From contig JAWLAO010000005.1 of NCBI GenBank assembly GCA_041395445.1, positions 62,001 to 126,000 on the forward strand: 64,000 bases of DNA. The letters run 5' to 3'. The notes under the pieces are model-generated. The model had not been told where the DNA came from. It ran no database searches and was given only the letters and a program-made list of their open reading frames with translations. Positions 18,283 through 27,505 of this stretch are shown piece by piece. This DNA is from Gammaproteobacteria bacterium. GTDB taxonomy: Bacteria; Pseudomonadota; Gammaproteobacteria; Xanthomonadales; Marinicellaceae. The translations under genes were made by a program, and so were the position numbers. Numbering within the stretch: the stretch's first letter is position 1; the number at the start of each line of letters is the position of its first letter.

Positions 18283-19224
18283 ATGAAATCCACATTATTT
18301 TTAATTCTCATTTTGTTGCTAGTTTCATGCCAGAAACAACAGAGCGAAGACAAAATTATCACAGGTTATATAGAAGAGGAACTGCGTTTAATTGCTTCTC
18401 CACAATCAGGTTGGATTATTGAAAATGATATTGTGGAGGGAGATAGAATTCAGCCGGGGCAACTATTGTTTCGATTGGATAATGAAAACCAAGTCAATGA
18501 AGTTAAAACCCTTGAAAAAAACCTGGAAGCAGCAAAAGCTTCAATCAATGATATGCAAAAAGGTGCTCGTCCTGATGAATTGAAAAGTATGAATGCCCAA
18601 TTACAGGAAGCCCAATCGCGTTTTGAACTGGCTCAAAATGAGTTGGTTCGTGCGGAAAAATTATTTAAAAAGGGACTTTTAGATCAATCTAAACTGGATA
18701 CTGCCAAATCAAATAAAGAAGTAATTGCAGCTCAAATAAAATCTTTGCAGAGTAAACTCAATCTAGCGCAATTAGGAGCAAGGTCAGATCAAATAATACA
18801 AGCGCAAGCTCAAGCTGAAGCGATAGTCTCGCAATTGAGTATTGCCAAATACAATTTGTCTCAACGTGATGTTTACAGTGGTATAAGCGGAGTTGTTAAA
18901 GAAGTGTTGTACCATAAGGGTGAGTATGTTCAACCATCATCGATAGTTCTTAAGCTGCAACTTCCGGAACTGAATAAAGTGAGATTCTACATTCCGCAAT
19001 CAGAGCTTGTTAATGTAAGTTTGAATCAAAAAATATCTGTTTCAGCCGATGGAATGAGCCAGCCGGTTGAAGCAAGAATCAGTTACATTTCGGAATCTGT
19101 TGAATTCACTCCTCCTGTTATTTATAGTAATGAGTCCAGAGATAAACTGGTGTTTTTAGTTGAGGCTCGTTTGTCAGCAGAATCTTCATTGCATGCCGGT
19201 TTGCCGGTGGATATTAAACTGTGA
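18283..19224 (+). CDS. HlyD-type membrane fusion lipoprotein of an ABC exporter
   Basis: A periplasmic adaptor. Starting at ATG 18283, it has a lipoprotein signal (LILILLLVSC, lipobox LVSC) followed by the split biotinyl-lipoyl region (SPQSGWIIENDIVEGDRI...GQLLFRLD), a long coiled-coil hairpin rich in QAEA/LEEAQSR repeats, and a beta-barrel end. The frame is open upstream to 18211, but the extra residues would bury the signal. It overlaps the ATPase gene by 4 bp and resembles YbhG/YhiI of E. coli. Its permease partner is broken. Confidence 0.85.
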   Translation: MKSTLFLILILLLVSCQKQQSEDKIITGYIEEELRLIASPQSGWIIENDIVEGDRIQPGQLLFRLDNENQVNEVKTLEKNLEAAKASINDMQKGARPDELKSMNAQLQEAQSRFELAQNELVRAEKLFKKGLLDQSKLDTAKSNKEVIAAQIKSLQSKLNLAQLGARSDQIIQAQAQAEAIVSQLSIAKYNLSQRDVYSGISGVVKEVLYHKGEYVQPSSIVLKLQLPELNKVRFYIPQSELVNVSLNQKISVSADGMSQPVEARISYISESVEFTPPVIYSNESRDKLVFLVEARLSAESSLHAGLPVDIKL

Positions 19225-20183
19225 GCGAAGATTTTCATGATAGCAACCCTCTGGCAATTGATGTCAAAGGGTTGGTCAAAGACTTCAATGGCAAGATTGT
19301 TGTTAATGGAGTTGATATCAAAATGCCACTTGGACAAGTTTGGGGGTTTCTGGGTCCGAATGGTTCGGGTAAAACAACCACAATTCGTATGCTTTGTGGA
19401 TTATTGAAGCCGACTGCCGGTTCAGGAAGTTGTTTGGGCTTCGATATAATTAATGAATCCGATAAAATTAAAAAATTAACCGGTTACATGACTCAAAAGT
19501 TTTCCTTTTGGAAGGATTTAACCATTCGGGAGAATCTTGAGTTTGTAGGTCGTCTGTACAATAGCAAAAATCTCAAACAATTAGTCGATGAAACACTGGA
19601 ATCGTTAGGACTTCAACATCGGCAATCACAACTTGCAGGAAACTTATCCGGTGGCTGGAAGCAACGAATGGCTTTGGCAGCAGTCACCATGCATTCTCCC
19701 AAGTTATTGTTATTGGATGAGCCTACAGCAGGAGTTGACCCTTTGGCGAGGCGTGAGTTCTGGGATCAGATACATAATTTGTCAAATAAAGGTTTAACAG
19801 TACTGGTTTCAACGCATTACATGGATGAAGCGGAACGATGTGATCAAATTGTCTATCTGGCTCATGGGAATCTCATTACTCAGGGATCGGTTCGGGATGT
19901 GATTAAGGAGTCCGGACTTGTTACCTACAAAGGTCAGGGTGAAAATATTCGTCAGTTAGCTCCATATTTCAAAAATATTTCCGGAATCGAACATGTAGCA
20001 TATTTTGGAAATGCTTTGCACATTAGTAGCCCTGATTCTAATGAGCTTGAACAAGCAATCAAAAACAGCCAAAAATCGTATTCTGAATCATTAAATATTC
20101 ATTGGGAAAAAATTGAACCTAGTCTTGAAGATACGTTTATATCGTTAATGCTGAAATCCGGTACAGATCAGAGGAAGTATTGA
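19221..20183 (+). CDS. ABC transporter ATPase (YbhF/YhiH-like, single domain)
   Basis: A 320-residue ATPase. Walker A GPNGSGKTT is at about 46-54, signature LSGGWKQR, Walker B LLLLDEPTAGVDP, switch histidine in VSTHYMDEA. The C-terminal 80 residues form the extension seen in drug-, lipid- or polysaccharide-type ABC-2 exporters. The signature has W where many have Q or E, a known YbhF-type variant. It is coupled to the adaptor before it and to the permease 1 base after it. The substrate cannot be predicted. Confidence 0.88.
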   Translation: MSEDFHDSNPLAIDVKGLVKDFNGKIVVNGVDIKMPLGQVWGFLGPNGSGKTTTIRMLCGLLKPTAGSGSCLGFDIINESDKIKKLTGYMTQKFSFWKDLTIRENLEFVGRLYNSKNLKQLVDETLESLGLQHRQSQLAGNLSGGWKQRMALAAVTMHSPKLLLLDEPTAGVDPLARREFWDQIHNLSNKGLTVLVSTHYMDEAERCDQIVYLAHGNLITQGSVRDVIKESGLVTYKGQGENIRQLAPYFKNISGIEHVAYFGNALHISSPDSNELEQAIKNSQKSYSESLNIHWEKIEPSLEDTFISLMLKSGTDQRKY

Positions 20184-20184
20184 T

Positions 20185-21322
20185 ATGGAGGTTTTGAACA
20201 AATTCAGACACATTAGTGCGATTCTCCGTAAGGAGTTTATTCAAATGTCGCGTGATAAAATGACATTCGCCATGATGCTTGTGATTCCGCTAATGCAACT
20301 GATTTTATTTGGTTTTGCAATTAACACCGACCCTAAAAACTTACCAACAGCAATTTATTCAGAAGAATCAACACCTTTTGTACGAAGTGTTATCAGTGGC
20401 TTTGAGGCATCGGGTTATTATGATGTGAAGTATAAATCTTCAAGTCCTGCTGAAAATTCACAATTATTGGAAGAAGGTGAAGTTGCCTTTGCCATTCATA
20501 TCCCTGCCGGATTTTCTGCTAATTTAATCAAAGGTTTACGACCGCAAATCCTGCTGGAGGCAGATGCATCAGACCCCGCAGCAGCTTCAAATGCGGTAGC
20601 TGGAGCAGAACTCAGATTGTCAATCAGGCTATAAGACATGATTTAAAAGGAAGTTTGAATTTATTGATTCAAAAACCGACCCCGGTCGAAGTTGTTGTTC
20701 ATCGTCTATATAATCCCGAAGGCAAATCTCAATATAACATTGTCCCGGGGCTATTGGGTGTTATTCTGACAATGACTCTGGTTATGATTACTTCAATGGC
20801 AATGACCCGTGAGGCTGAAACCGGGACATTAGAGAATTTGCTTGCAATGCCGGTGAAACCTGTTGAAGTGATGATTGGTAAAATTATTCCTTATGTGGTT
20901 ATCGGTATCGTCCAAACAGTTGTCATATTATTGGCTGCTCACTACGTTTTCGCTGTCCCGTTTGTAGGAAATATGTTGAGTTTAATCATTGTTGTTATTA
21001 TTTTCATATTAACTAATCTAACACTTGGTTTTACTTTTTCAACGGTTGCAAGAACTCAAATGCAAGCCATGCAGTTGACATTTTTCTTCTTTCTGCCATC
21101 AATACTACTATCAGGATTATGTTTCCGTTTCGTGGAATGCCAATCTGGGCACAAACTATCGGTGAAATTTTACCATTGACTCATTTTTTAAGAATTATCC
21201 GCGGAATCATGCTGAAAGGTAGTGGAATATTCCAGTATCCACAGGATGTGATGGCATTATTGGCTTTTACATTTGTTGTTGGAATCATCGCAGTTAAAAG
21301 ATATCGCCAAACTTTAGACTAA
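20185..21322 (+). pseudogene. ABC-2 type permease with two frameshifts
   Basis: Reassembles to one roughly 379-residue YbhS/YhhJ-like permease: an N-terminal span (FAMMLVIPLMQLILFGFAI), a periplasmic region, then NIVPGLLGVILTMTLVMITSMAMTREAETGTLENLLAMP and the rest of the ABC-2 core, ending FLRIIRGIMLKG. The frame is lost near 20611-20618 (AEL, then IVNQAIRHDL) and again at 21117-21118, where GGATTATG should probably be GGATTTATG (SGFMFPFRGMP). Each break is one missing base. If real, the exporter is dead although its adaptor and ATPase are intact. Confidence 0.85.
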
Positions 21323-21420
21323 TTGAATCTAAAATTATTGAGAATGATTCCTTTTTAGATTATATACTCTAAAAAATCATCTTAGGATTAATCACAAGTG
21401 TTAATAAAGAGGGTGGTGCT

Positions 21421-21861
21421 ATGAAACGCTTAGGATTGATATTTTTATCAACTTTTTTACTTTCTGATTGCAGTTATCTTGAAAGTTCGGGAGACGTTTT
21501 TATCTCGCCGTTAAATGCTATTCAACTGACATCTGAATCAGAGTCCAATTCACAGATTGGCGAATTCCAAATGCAGGTAAAGTCAATTGATAATTTTCAA
21601 CGAATGACATTTCTTAATTCTGAGTTGGATTCAAAAGATCAGCGGAATTTAACAATTGCAATCAGACCGCGAGCCGTTCAGCAATTAACTAAAAAATACG
21701 GTGATAAACTGCAAGAGCAATTGCTGAATAGTGAAATCAAAGTTAGCGGAGAAGCAAAACGCCAAAAAATCTGGGTTTTGCATAAAAATTCAAACACAGG
21801 GCAATATTATTACCAGACAAAGGTGTTTGTAAAATCGGCTGATCAGATTAGTTTTTTGTAG
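21421..21861 (+). CDS. Predicted lipoprotein of unknown function
   Basis: A 146-residue protein with a lipoprotein signal peptide (LGLIFLSTFLLSDCS; cysteine at about 17). The mature part begins with serine/acidic residues and contains IRPRAVQQLTKKYGDKLQEQL followed by a short beta-rich end; no family recognised. AAAGAGGGTGGTG before the ATG supplies a ribosome site. It overlaps the convergent CHAP-domain gene by 14 bp at the 3' end. Confidence 0.65.
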   Translation: MKRLGLIFLSTFLLSDCSYLESSGDVFISPLNAIQLTSESESNSQIGEFQMQVKSIDNFQRMTFLNSELDSKDQRNLTIAIRPRAVQQLTKKYGDKLQEQLLNSEIKVSGEAKRQKIWVLHKNSNTGQYYYQTKVFVKSADQISFL

Positions 21862-22645
21862 TTTTTCCGGTCGTTTGCGGATAAATCCAACCGGATATCA
21901 GACCTCCGGAAGTGTTTTCAGACATTCCCGGTTCGATGTCAAGGACTTGGTAATAACCGTTGGTTTTGAAAAGACTGATTTTGCGGGAATAGGATTCCGG
22001 ATTTTGCCAGAGTTTGTTGTTGTAATTTTCTTCCGCGAGAGCAATCCATCCTTGTTGTTCATCGACATCAACGACAACTGCAACATGGCCGTGACGCCAA
22101 AGCGGGTTGTTTCTATCCGGATAATAAACCAACAAGTCTCCTTTCTTGGGTGCAATTTTAGCTGTTCCGTTAATTGAACGAGCGAGTGGAAAGTTTTCAT
22201 TGGTTCTAATACTTTTGCCTTCTTCGAGATAAATGATTTCATGAGCGCTATCAATACTGCCGAAAGTAATACCATAGTTAATCATCCACCAACGCCTTGC
22301 ATATTCGACACATTGGTAAACTAATCCTATGTAATGCAAATTATCATCTTTTGGGTTTTCAGCATGAATAGTGACTTCATTTGTATTCAGATTAAGAAAT
22401 GAAAACTCAGGATGTATGCATTGTGACTGACAATTTGAATAGGCTTTTACACCCTGAGATTCTCCTAATACTGTTCCAAAATCATTGACACAATTGTTAC
22501 TGCACATTTGCTTACCTTGCTCGAACATGGACTGGCTTTGTTCGGTTGTAAATGGTTCAGGTTTGTCGATTAATCCATAACCATCGGTTGCAATACTCTG
22601 TGCCAATAATGAAGTTGAAAACAGAATCAGGAGTGATAACTTCAT
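21848..22645 (-). CDS. Secreted CHAP-domain amidase/peptidase
   Basis: A 265-residue exported protein: signal peptide MKLSLLILFSTSLLAQSIA, a cysteine-rich linker (CSNNCVND, CQSQCIH), then a CHAP domain with the catalytic cysteine in YQCVEYARRWW and the histidine in RHGHVAVVVDVD. The arrangement resembles the amidase half of glutathionylspermidine synthase and peptidoglycan amidases; the substrate could be cell-wall peptide. It lies 3 bases after the enoyl-CoA hydratase stop and may share its transcript. Confidence 0.82.
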   Translation of the reverse strand: MKLSLLILFSTSLLAQSIATDGYGLIDKPEPFTTEQSQSMFEQGKQMCSNNCVNDFGTVLGESQGVKAYSNCQSQCIHPEFSFLNLNTNEVTIHAENPKDDNLHYIGLVYQCVEYARRWWMINYGITFGSIDSAHEIIYLEEGKSIRTNENFPLARSINGTAKIAPKKGDLLVYYPDRNNPLWRHGHVAVVVDVDEQQGWIALAEENYNNKLWQNPESYSRKISLFKTNGYYQVLDIEPGMSENTSGGLISGWIYPQTTGKTTKN

Positions 22646-22648
22646 TTT

Positions 22649-23425
22649 TTATTTCCCATTAAAATTTGCTTTTCTTTTTTCCAAAAACGCCTGAGTTCCT
22701 TCTTTCATATCTTCGGTTGCGCAAGTTACAGCAAAGGCCTTGGCTTCATAATCCAAACCTTCCGGTAATGAGCATTCAGCACCGTGATTGATTGAATCAA
22801 TGATACACTGCATTGCAATTGGAGCAGAATAGGTTAGTTGTTTTGCCATTTTTTCAACAGTTTCAGCCAATTCGTTTTGTGGTACAACCAAATTAACCAA
22901 GCCAATTTCATAAGCTCTTTGAGCATTAATCATATTGCCAAGCAAGTTCATTTCCAAGGCTCTGCCTTTGCCAACTAAACGCACCAACCTTTGAGTTCCT
23001 CCAAATCCCGGAATCACACCGAGTTTGATTTCCGGTTGTCCGAACATTGCACTCTCAGAAGCGACACGAATATGGCAGGACATAGCAAGTTCACAACCAC
23101 CACCTAAGGCAAAGCCATTAACGGCAGCGATTACCGGTTTGCCTGATTGTTCGATGGTATTCATTACTTTTTGACCATAACTGGCAAACTTCATCCCAGT
23201 GACGGCATTGGCTTTAGCGAGTTCGGAAATATCGGCTCCGGCTATAAATGACTTTTCTCCACTACCGGTGATTATTATTGCAGCAACATTCTCATCAGTT
23301 TGAGCGTTGTTGATTGCTTCTTCAATTTCTTTTAAGGTTTTTTGGTTGAGAGCATTGAGTTTCTCAGGCCTGTTGACAGTTAATGTTAAGATATTGTTAT
23401 TTGTTTCTAAAAGGATGTTTTCCAT
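22649..23425 (-). CDS. Enoyl-CoA hydratase/isomerase family protein
   Basis: A 258-residue crotonase. It carries NRPEKLNALNQ, the oxyanion-hole segment FIAGADISEL, GGGCELAMSCHIRVA, and both glutamates of typical hydratases (CELAM and FGQPEIKLGVIPGFGGTQRL). It is close to bacterial FadB1/PaaF-type enzymes acting on short-chain enoyl-CoA. The start is at ATG 23425 (MENILLETN); an in-frame TTG upstream is less likely. Confidence 0.92.
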   Translation of the reverse strand: MENILLETNNNILTLTVNRPEKLNALNQKTLKEIEEAINNAQTDENVAAIIITGSGEKSFIAGADISELAKANAVTGMKFASYGQKVMNTIEQSGKPVIAAVNGFALGGGCELAMSCHIRVASESAMFGQPEIKLGVIPGFGGTQRLVRLVGKGRALEMNLLGNMINAQRAYEIGLVNLVVPQNELAETVEKMAKQLTYSAPIAMQCIIDSINHGAECSLPEGLDYEAKAFAVTCATEDMKEGTQAFLEKRKANFNGK

Positions 23426-23565
23426 TATTTGAAGTCTCAATTATTTAACCGTCATATTGTATCAATTATTGAACTGAATAGCTGTATTTATGTCTATAGG
23501 AGTTGTGAATATTCGTGCTGTAGCATAGAATACGCAACTTCAAAAATTATCAACATCGAGGAAAA

Positions 23566-24282
23566 ATGATGAATTTTAAAATTTTATTAGCTGTATTGAT
23601 GGTGATTTTTGCCGGTTTGGCAAAGTCTCAAAATGCAGAACCAACTTTTGATAAAAAGAAAGCCAGTTATGCGATCGGCTATCGTATGGGAATTGAATTT
23701 ACCGGCAGACAAGGATCTGAATTTGAATTGGATGTTGAAGAAGCAATCAAAGGTATCAGAGACTCAGCAGCGAAAAAAGACCCTGCAGTTTCAAAAGAGG
23801 ATATGGTGCTGAATGTTCAAGGATATGAAAAGAAAATGCAGATGAAACAAATGGAGATGTACAAAAAACTAGCGGATGAGAACAAAAAGCGTAGCGATGG
23901 ATTTTTAGCAGAAAATCGCAAGAAAAAAGGCATTAAAGAGCTTCCATCAGGGGTTCAGTACAGAGTAATCGAAGATGGTGTTGGTAATCACCCAACGATG
24001 GATAGCGAAGTCACAATTCACTACAGAGGTTCACTCATTGGCACTGAAGATGTAAATAACTATCAGGAATTTGACAGTACATTCATCAGAGGCGAACCAA
24101 GAACGCTGAAAGTAAGTGAAGGCTTAAAAGGTTGGCAGGAAATTTTACCTTTAATGAGACCGGGCGGAAAATGGCAAGTTTATATTCCACCTGAGTTGGG
24201 ATTCGGTATCAGAGGGCAAAGTCCAATTGGTCCAAATGAAGTTTTAGTTTTTGACATCACTTTGTTGAGTATCAATAAATAA
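23566..24282 (+). CDS. FKBP-type peptidyl-prolyl isomerase (Mip/FkpA-like)
   Basis: A 238-residue periplasmic isomerase and chaperone. Signal peptide (ILLAVLMVIFAGLAKS); an N-terminal helical dimerisation domain that opens with the family's KASYAIGYRMGIEF; a charged helix (YEKKMQMKQMEMYKKLADENKKRSDGFLAENRKKKGI); then the FKBP fold with VTIHYRGSLIG, EFDST, GWQEILPLMRPGGKW and YIPPELGFG. The order is that of Mip/FkpA. A terminator follows directly. The upstream promoter probably includes TAGAAT at 23525-23530. Confidence 0.92.
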   Translation: MMNFKILLAVLMVIFAGLAKSQNAEPTFDKKKASYAIGYRMGIEFTGRQGSEFELDVEEAIKGIRDSAAKKDPAVSKEDMVLNVQGYEKKMQMKQMEMYKKLADENKKRSDGFLAENRKKKGIKELPSGVQYRVIEDGVGNHPTMDSEVTIHYRGSLIGTEDVNNYQEFDSTFIRGEPRTLKVSEGLKGWQEILPLMRPGGKWQVYIPPELGFGIRGQSPIGPNEVLVFDITLLSINK

Positions 24283-24302
24283 GAACCACCTAGAATTGAT
24301 TC

Positions 24303-24335
24303 ATACGGGGCGGATTATTCATGCCCCGTTTTTTT
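24303..24335 (+). terminator. Rho-independent terminator after the FKBP gene
   Basis: ACGGGGC (24304-24310) and GCCCCGT (24323-24329) form a stem followed by a run of Ts to 24335. It sits immediately before the Nudix start codon. Confidence 0.85.
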
Positions 24336-24932
24336 ATGTTAAAACCAGAAAATAAACAGAACCTCTATCAGAACTTGAAAGCCAGATTAAAAACGGATTT
24401 GATTCCGACAGAAATTTGGCAGGCTTCAGGGCATGATGAATTGCTTCCGGCAGCAGTATTAGTTCCGCTGTTCTGGAAAAATGATGAACTTCATATCCTG
24501 TTGACCAAAAGATCTGAGAGTTTAAAAAAGCATTCAGGACAAGTGAGCTTCCCCGGTGGCCGGTTTGAAAAAGAAGATTTGACAATCAGACAGGCCGCAA
24601 TCAGAGAAACTAGAGAAGAAATTGGTATTGCTGAGGAGTATATTAATGTGGTTGGATATCTGGATGATGTGCAGACAGCTTCAGGTTTTTATGTCACACC
24701 CTTTGTCGCTGTTTTGGATGATAATTTTTCAATAACAAGAAACACAAGCGAAGTTTCTGAAGTTTTTTCAGTTCCATTTCAATACTTTGCTGAGGAAAGT
24801 AATCGCAGTAAACATACAGCGAAATATAAAGGACAAAATGTGAATTACTATGTATATCCACATCAAAAGCATACAATTTGGGGCGTTACCGCAGAAATTA
24901 TCGTAAAATTAGTCGATAAAATCATTGAATAG
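24336..24932 (+). CDS. Nudix hydrolase, CoA pyrophosphatase type (NudL/YeaB-like)
   Basis: About 198 residues. The Nudix box runs GGRFEKED...AAIRETREEIGI, preceded by RSESLKKHSGQVSFPGG, the extra signature of CoA pyrophosphatases. The enzyme is expected to cut CoA and its derivatives to phosphopantetheine. The start is placed at ATG 24336, right at the end of the upstream terminator's T-run, leaving no clear ribosome site; an in-frame ATG at 24321 lies inside the terminator stem. It may be translated from a leaderless or read-through transcript. Confidence 0.85.
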   Translation: MLKPENKQNLYQNLKARLKTDLIPTEIWQASGHDELLPAAVLVPLFWKNDELHILLTKRSESLKKHSGQVSFPGGRFEKEDLTIRQAAIRETREEIGIAEEYINVVGYLDDVQTASGFYVTPFVAVLDDNFSITRNTSEVSEVFSVPFQYFAEESNRSKHTAKYKGQNVNYYVYPHQKHTIWGVTAEIIVKLVDKIIE

Positions 24933-24953
24933 AAGTATTTATATTAAGCAACA

Positions 24954-26297
24954 ATGACAGCAAAAATCAAAGGAAAACTATTTATTAAAACTCATGGCTG
25001 CCAGATGAATGAATATGATTCATCTAAAATGCATGATGTTTTACATGATACTCATGAGCTCACTTTAACTGAGAACGAAGATGAAGCGGATGTTATATTG
25101 CTGAACACTTGTTCAATTCGAGAAAAAGCACAAGAAAAGGTTTTTTCACAACTAGGCAGGTGGAGAAAACTTAAAGACAAAAATCCGAACCTCATCATTG
25201 GGGTGGGCGGATGTGTTGCTTCACAGGAAGGTGAGAATATTTTAAAAAGAGCTCCGTATGTAGATATGGTTTTCGGACCACAAACACTTCACAGATTGCC
25301 CAAGATGCTTGATGCGGTACAGTCTGAACATAAAGCTCAACTCGATATTAGTTTTCCCGAAATTGAAAAATTTGATAACCTCCCTGAACCGAAAAAGGAA
25401 GGAGCTTCGGCTTTTGTTTCAATCATGGAAGGTTGCAGTAAATATTGTACATTTTGCGTGGTTCCATACACGCGCGGAGAAGAAGTTTCCAGACCATTGG
25501 ACAGTGTATTGGCAGAAGTGATGGAACTTTCATTACAAGGTGTTAAAGAAATTAATTTACTGGGACAAAACGTAAATGCCTATCGAGGTACAACTCATGA
25601 TGGAGAGGTTGCAGATTTAGCGGATTTGATTCATTATGTAGCAGCAATTGACGGAGTGGAAAGAATACGTTTCACGACATCACATCCTGTTGAATTTACC
25701 GATGCTTTGATTGAGGCTTATGCTCATGAGCCTAAATTAGCCAATTACCTGCACTTGCCGGTACAAAGCGGATCAGACAGAATTTTATCTGCCATGAAAC
25801 GCGGCCACACCGCCTTGGAATATAAACAAAAAATTCGCAAACTCAGAGAAGTTCGTCCCGATATTAGTTTGTCATCCGATTTTATTGTTGGATTTCCCGG
25901 TGAAACGGATAAGGATTTTGCTGCAACCATGAAATTGATTAATGACATTAAGTTTGATCAGAGTTACAGTTTTATTTATTCCAAACGCCCCGGAACTCCG
26001 GCAGCTAACATTGAAGATGAAGTCCCAATGTCGGTCAAGAAAGAAAGATTGCAAATTTTGCAGGAAACTATTAACGGATTTGCCGCTGAAATTTCACAAC
26101 AAATGGTCGGAACAATTCAAAGAGTTTTGGTCGAGGGAGTTTCCAAGAAAGATCCTAAACAACTGGCTGCAAGAACTGAAAATAACAGAGTTGTTAACTT
26201 CGATGGTAATCCACGTTTGATTGGCAGTATGATAGATTTGGAAATCACCGAGGCTTATCGCAACTCATTACAAGGAAAAATAATAATTAATGACTGA
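24954..26297 (+). CDS. miaB: tRNA-2-methylthio-N6-adenosine synthase
   Basis: A 447-residue radical-SAM methylthiotransferase modifying A37 of tRNAs reading UNN codons. The N-terminal UPF0004 domain has its cluster cysteines in THGCQMN, LLNTCSIR and VGGCVAS. The SAM cluster motif CSKYCTFC is at about 160. HLPVQSGSDRILSAMKRGH is diagnostic, and a TRAM domain is C-terminal. It overlaps phoH by 8 bp, the conserved miaB-phoH pair. Confidence 0.97.
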   Translation: MTAKIKGKLFIKTHGCQMNEYDSSKMHDVLHDTHELTLTENEDEADVILLNTCSIREKAQEKVFSQLGRWRKLKDKNPNLIIGVGGCVASQEGENILKRAPYVDMVFGPQTLHRLPKMLDAVQSEHKAQLDISFPEIEKFDNLPEPKKEGASAFVSIMEGCSKYCTFCVVPYTRGEEVSRPLDSVLAEVMELSLQGVKEINLLGQNVNAYRGTTHDGEVADLADLIHYVAAIDGVERIRFTTSHPVEFTDALIEAYAHEPKLANYLHLPVQSGSDRILSAMKRGHTALEYKQKIRKLREVRPDISLSSDFIVGFPGETDKDFAATMKLINDIKFDQSYSFIYSKRPGTPAANIEDEVPMSVKKERLQILQETINGFAAEISQQMVGTIQRVLVEGVSKKDPKQLAARTENNRVVNFDGNPRLIGSMIDLEITEAYRNSLQGKIIIND

Positions 26298-27261
26298 AGT
26301 CCAAAATAAGATTAAAACAATTGAAATCGAAGATGTGAACAATGGTGTTCTTGCCAATTTATACGGATTTCAGGATGAACATTTAAAACTTCTGGCAAAA
26401 AAAACTCAAACCAAGATAAATGCACGAGGAAATCACCTGCAAATCGAAGGTGAAGAAGAAAACATTTCTGTCGTTGAAAATTGCCTTCAATTAATGTTGG
26501 ATGAAGCTGTTAATGAGTCCCTAAATCCTGAAATGGTCCATATTATTGTTCAGGGAAACTATAAAAATACACAAACTGAAAAAGACTCTCAGGCCGATTT
26601 TTCTGAAGTGACAATCCAAACCCGCAAAGGAGCAATAGTAGGGCGTTCGCTGAATCAAAAACTCTATCTGCACAACATCGTTACGCATGATATTAATTTC
26701 GGAATTGGTCCAGCCGGAACAGGAAAAACCTATCTGGCTGTTGCCTGTGCTGTAGATGCAATATTGAACCAGCAAGTTCAAAGAATTATTCTCGTCAGAC
26801 CAGCAGTGGAAGCAGGGGAAAGGCTTGGTTTTTTACCCGGTGATTTATCCGAAAAAGTCGATCCTTATCTTCGCCCTCTCTATGACGCATTGTATGAAAT
26901 GTTGGGTGTTGAAAAAGTTGAAAGAATGCTGGAGAAAAACATTATTGAAGTCGCACCGCTAGCATTTATGCGTGGACGTACTTTAAACAATGCATTTGTC
27001 ATTTTGGATGAAGCTCAGAATACAACAATTGAACAGATGAAAATGTTTTTAACCCGAACCGGATTCGGTACAACTGTGGTTGTTACGGGAGATGTCACTC
27101 AGGTTGATTTAAAACCCGGACAAACTTCGGGTTTAAAACATGCTATTGAAGTTCTGAAAGAAGTTCATGATATTAGTTTTAGCTGGTTTGAATCGAAAGA
27201 TGTGGTGCGACACAATTTGGTTCAAAAAATCATTAATGCCTATGAGGCTTTTCCAAAATAA
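26290..27261 (+). CDS. ybeZ: PhoH family ATPase (YbeZ)
   Basis: A 323-residue P-loop protein. The N-terminal KH-like segment is followed by the PhoH core with Walker A GPAGTGKTYLA (about 140), RPAVEAGERLGFLPGD, and the Walker B region AFVILDEAQNTTIEQMKMFLTR. YbeZ partners the rRNA endonuclease YbeY in relatives, but ybeY, usually the next gene, is not here: a terminator and a symporter remnant on the other strand follow. Confidence 0.95.
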   Translation: MTEVQNKIKTIEIEDVNNGVLANLYGFQDEHLKLLAKKTQTKINARGNHLQIEGEEENISVVENCLQLMLDEAVNESLNPEMVHIIVQGNYKNTQTEKDSQADFSEVTIQTRKGAIVGRSLNQKLYLHNIVTHDINFGIGPAGTGKTYLAVACAVDAILNQQVQRIILVRPAVEAGERLGFLPGDLSEKVDPYLRPLYDALYEMLGVEKVERMLEKNIIEVAPLAFMRGRTLNNAFVILDEAQNTTIEQMKMFLTRTGFGTTVVVTGDVTQVDLKPGQTSGLKHAIEVLKEVHDISFSWFESKDVVRHNLVQKIINAYEAFPK

Positions 27262-27283
27262 ACTTGATAACCTTTAAAATAAG

Positions 27284-27313
27284 AAAAGCCTGCACCATTC
27301 GATGCAGGCTTTT
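27284..27313. terminator. Bidirectional terminator
   Basis: AAAAGCCTGCA (27284-27294) pairs with TGCAGGCTTTT (27303-27313). A-run and T-run flank both sides, so it can stop phoH and, on the other strand, the symporter transcript. Confidence 0.85.
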
Positions 27314-27327
27314 GAACATAGAAGCGA

Positions 27328-27505
27328 CTATACTTCTTTAGGGATTCTGATGGATTCAACCAAATCCTGAATTTCCTGCGGTGGTTCATCGGTGACTTTG
27401 CTGACGACTAAAGCAACCACAAAGTTAAAAATCATTCCTAATGAGCCTATGCCCTCAGGGGAAATTCCAAACCACCAGTTATCGGCATTGTTTAATTCCA
27501 AATGC
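27328..27505 (-). pseudogene. C-terminal remnant of a sodium:solute symporter
   Basis: The last 58 or so residues of an SLC5-type symporter, read on the minus strand as LNNADNWWFGISPEGIG, then a final span MIFNFVVALVVSKVT and the tail DEPPQEIQDLVESIRIPKEV before the stop at 27328. The segment NADNWWFGISPEGIG is typical of the VC_2705/ActP-like subfamily. It is fused in a different frame to the truncated IS3 transposase at about 27500. The other part of the same gene lies at 28450-28734; the middle is missing. Confidence 0.8.
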
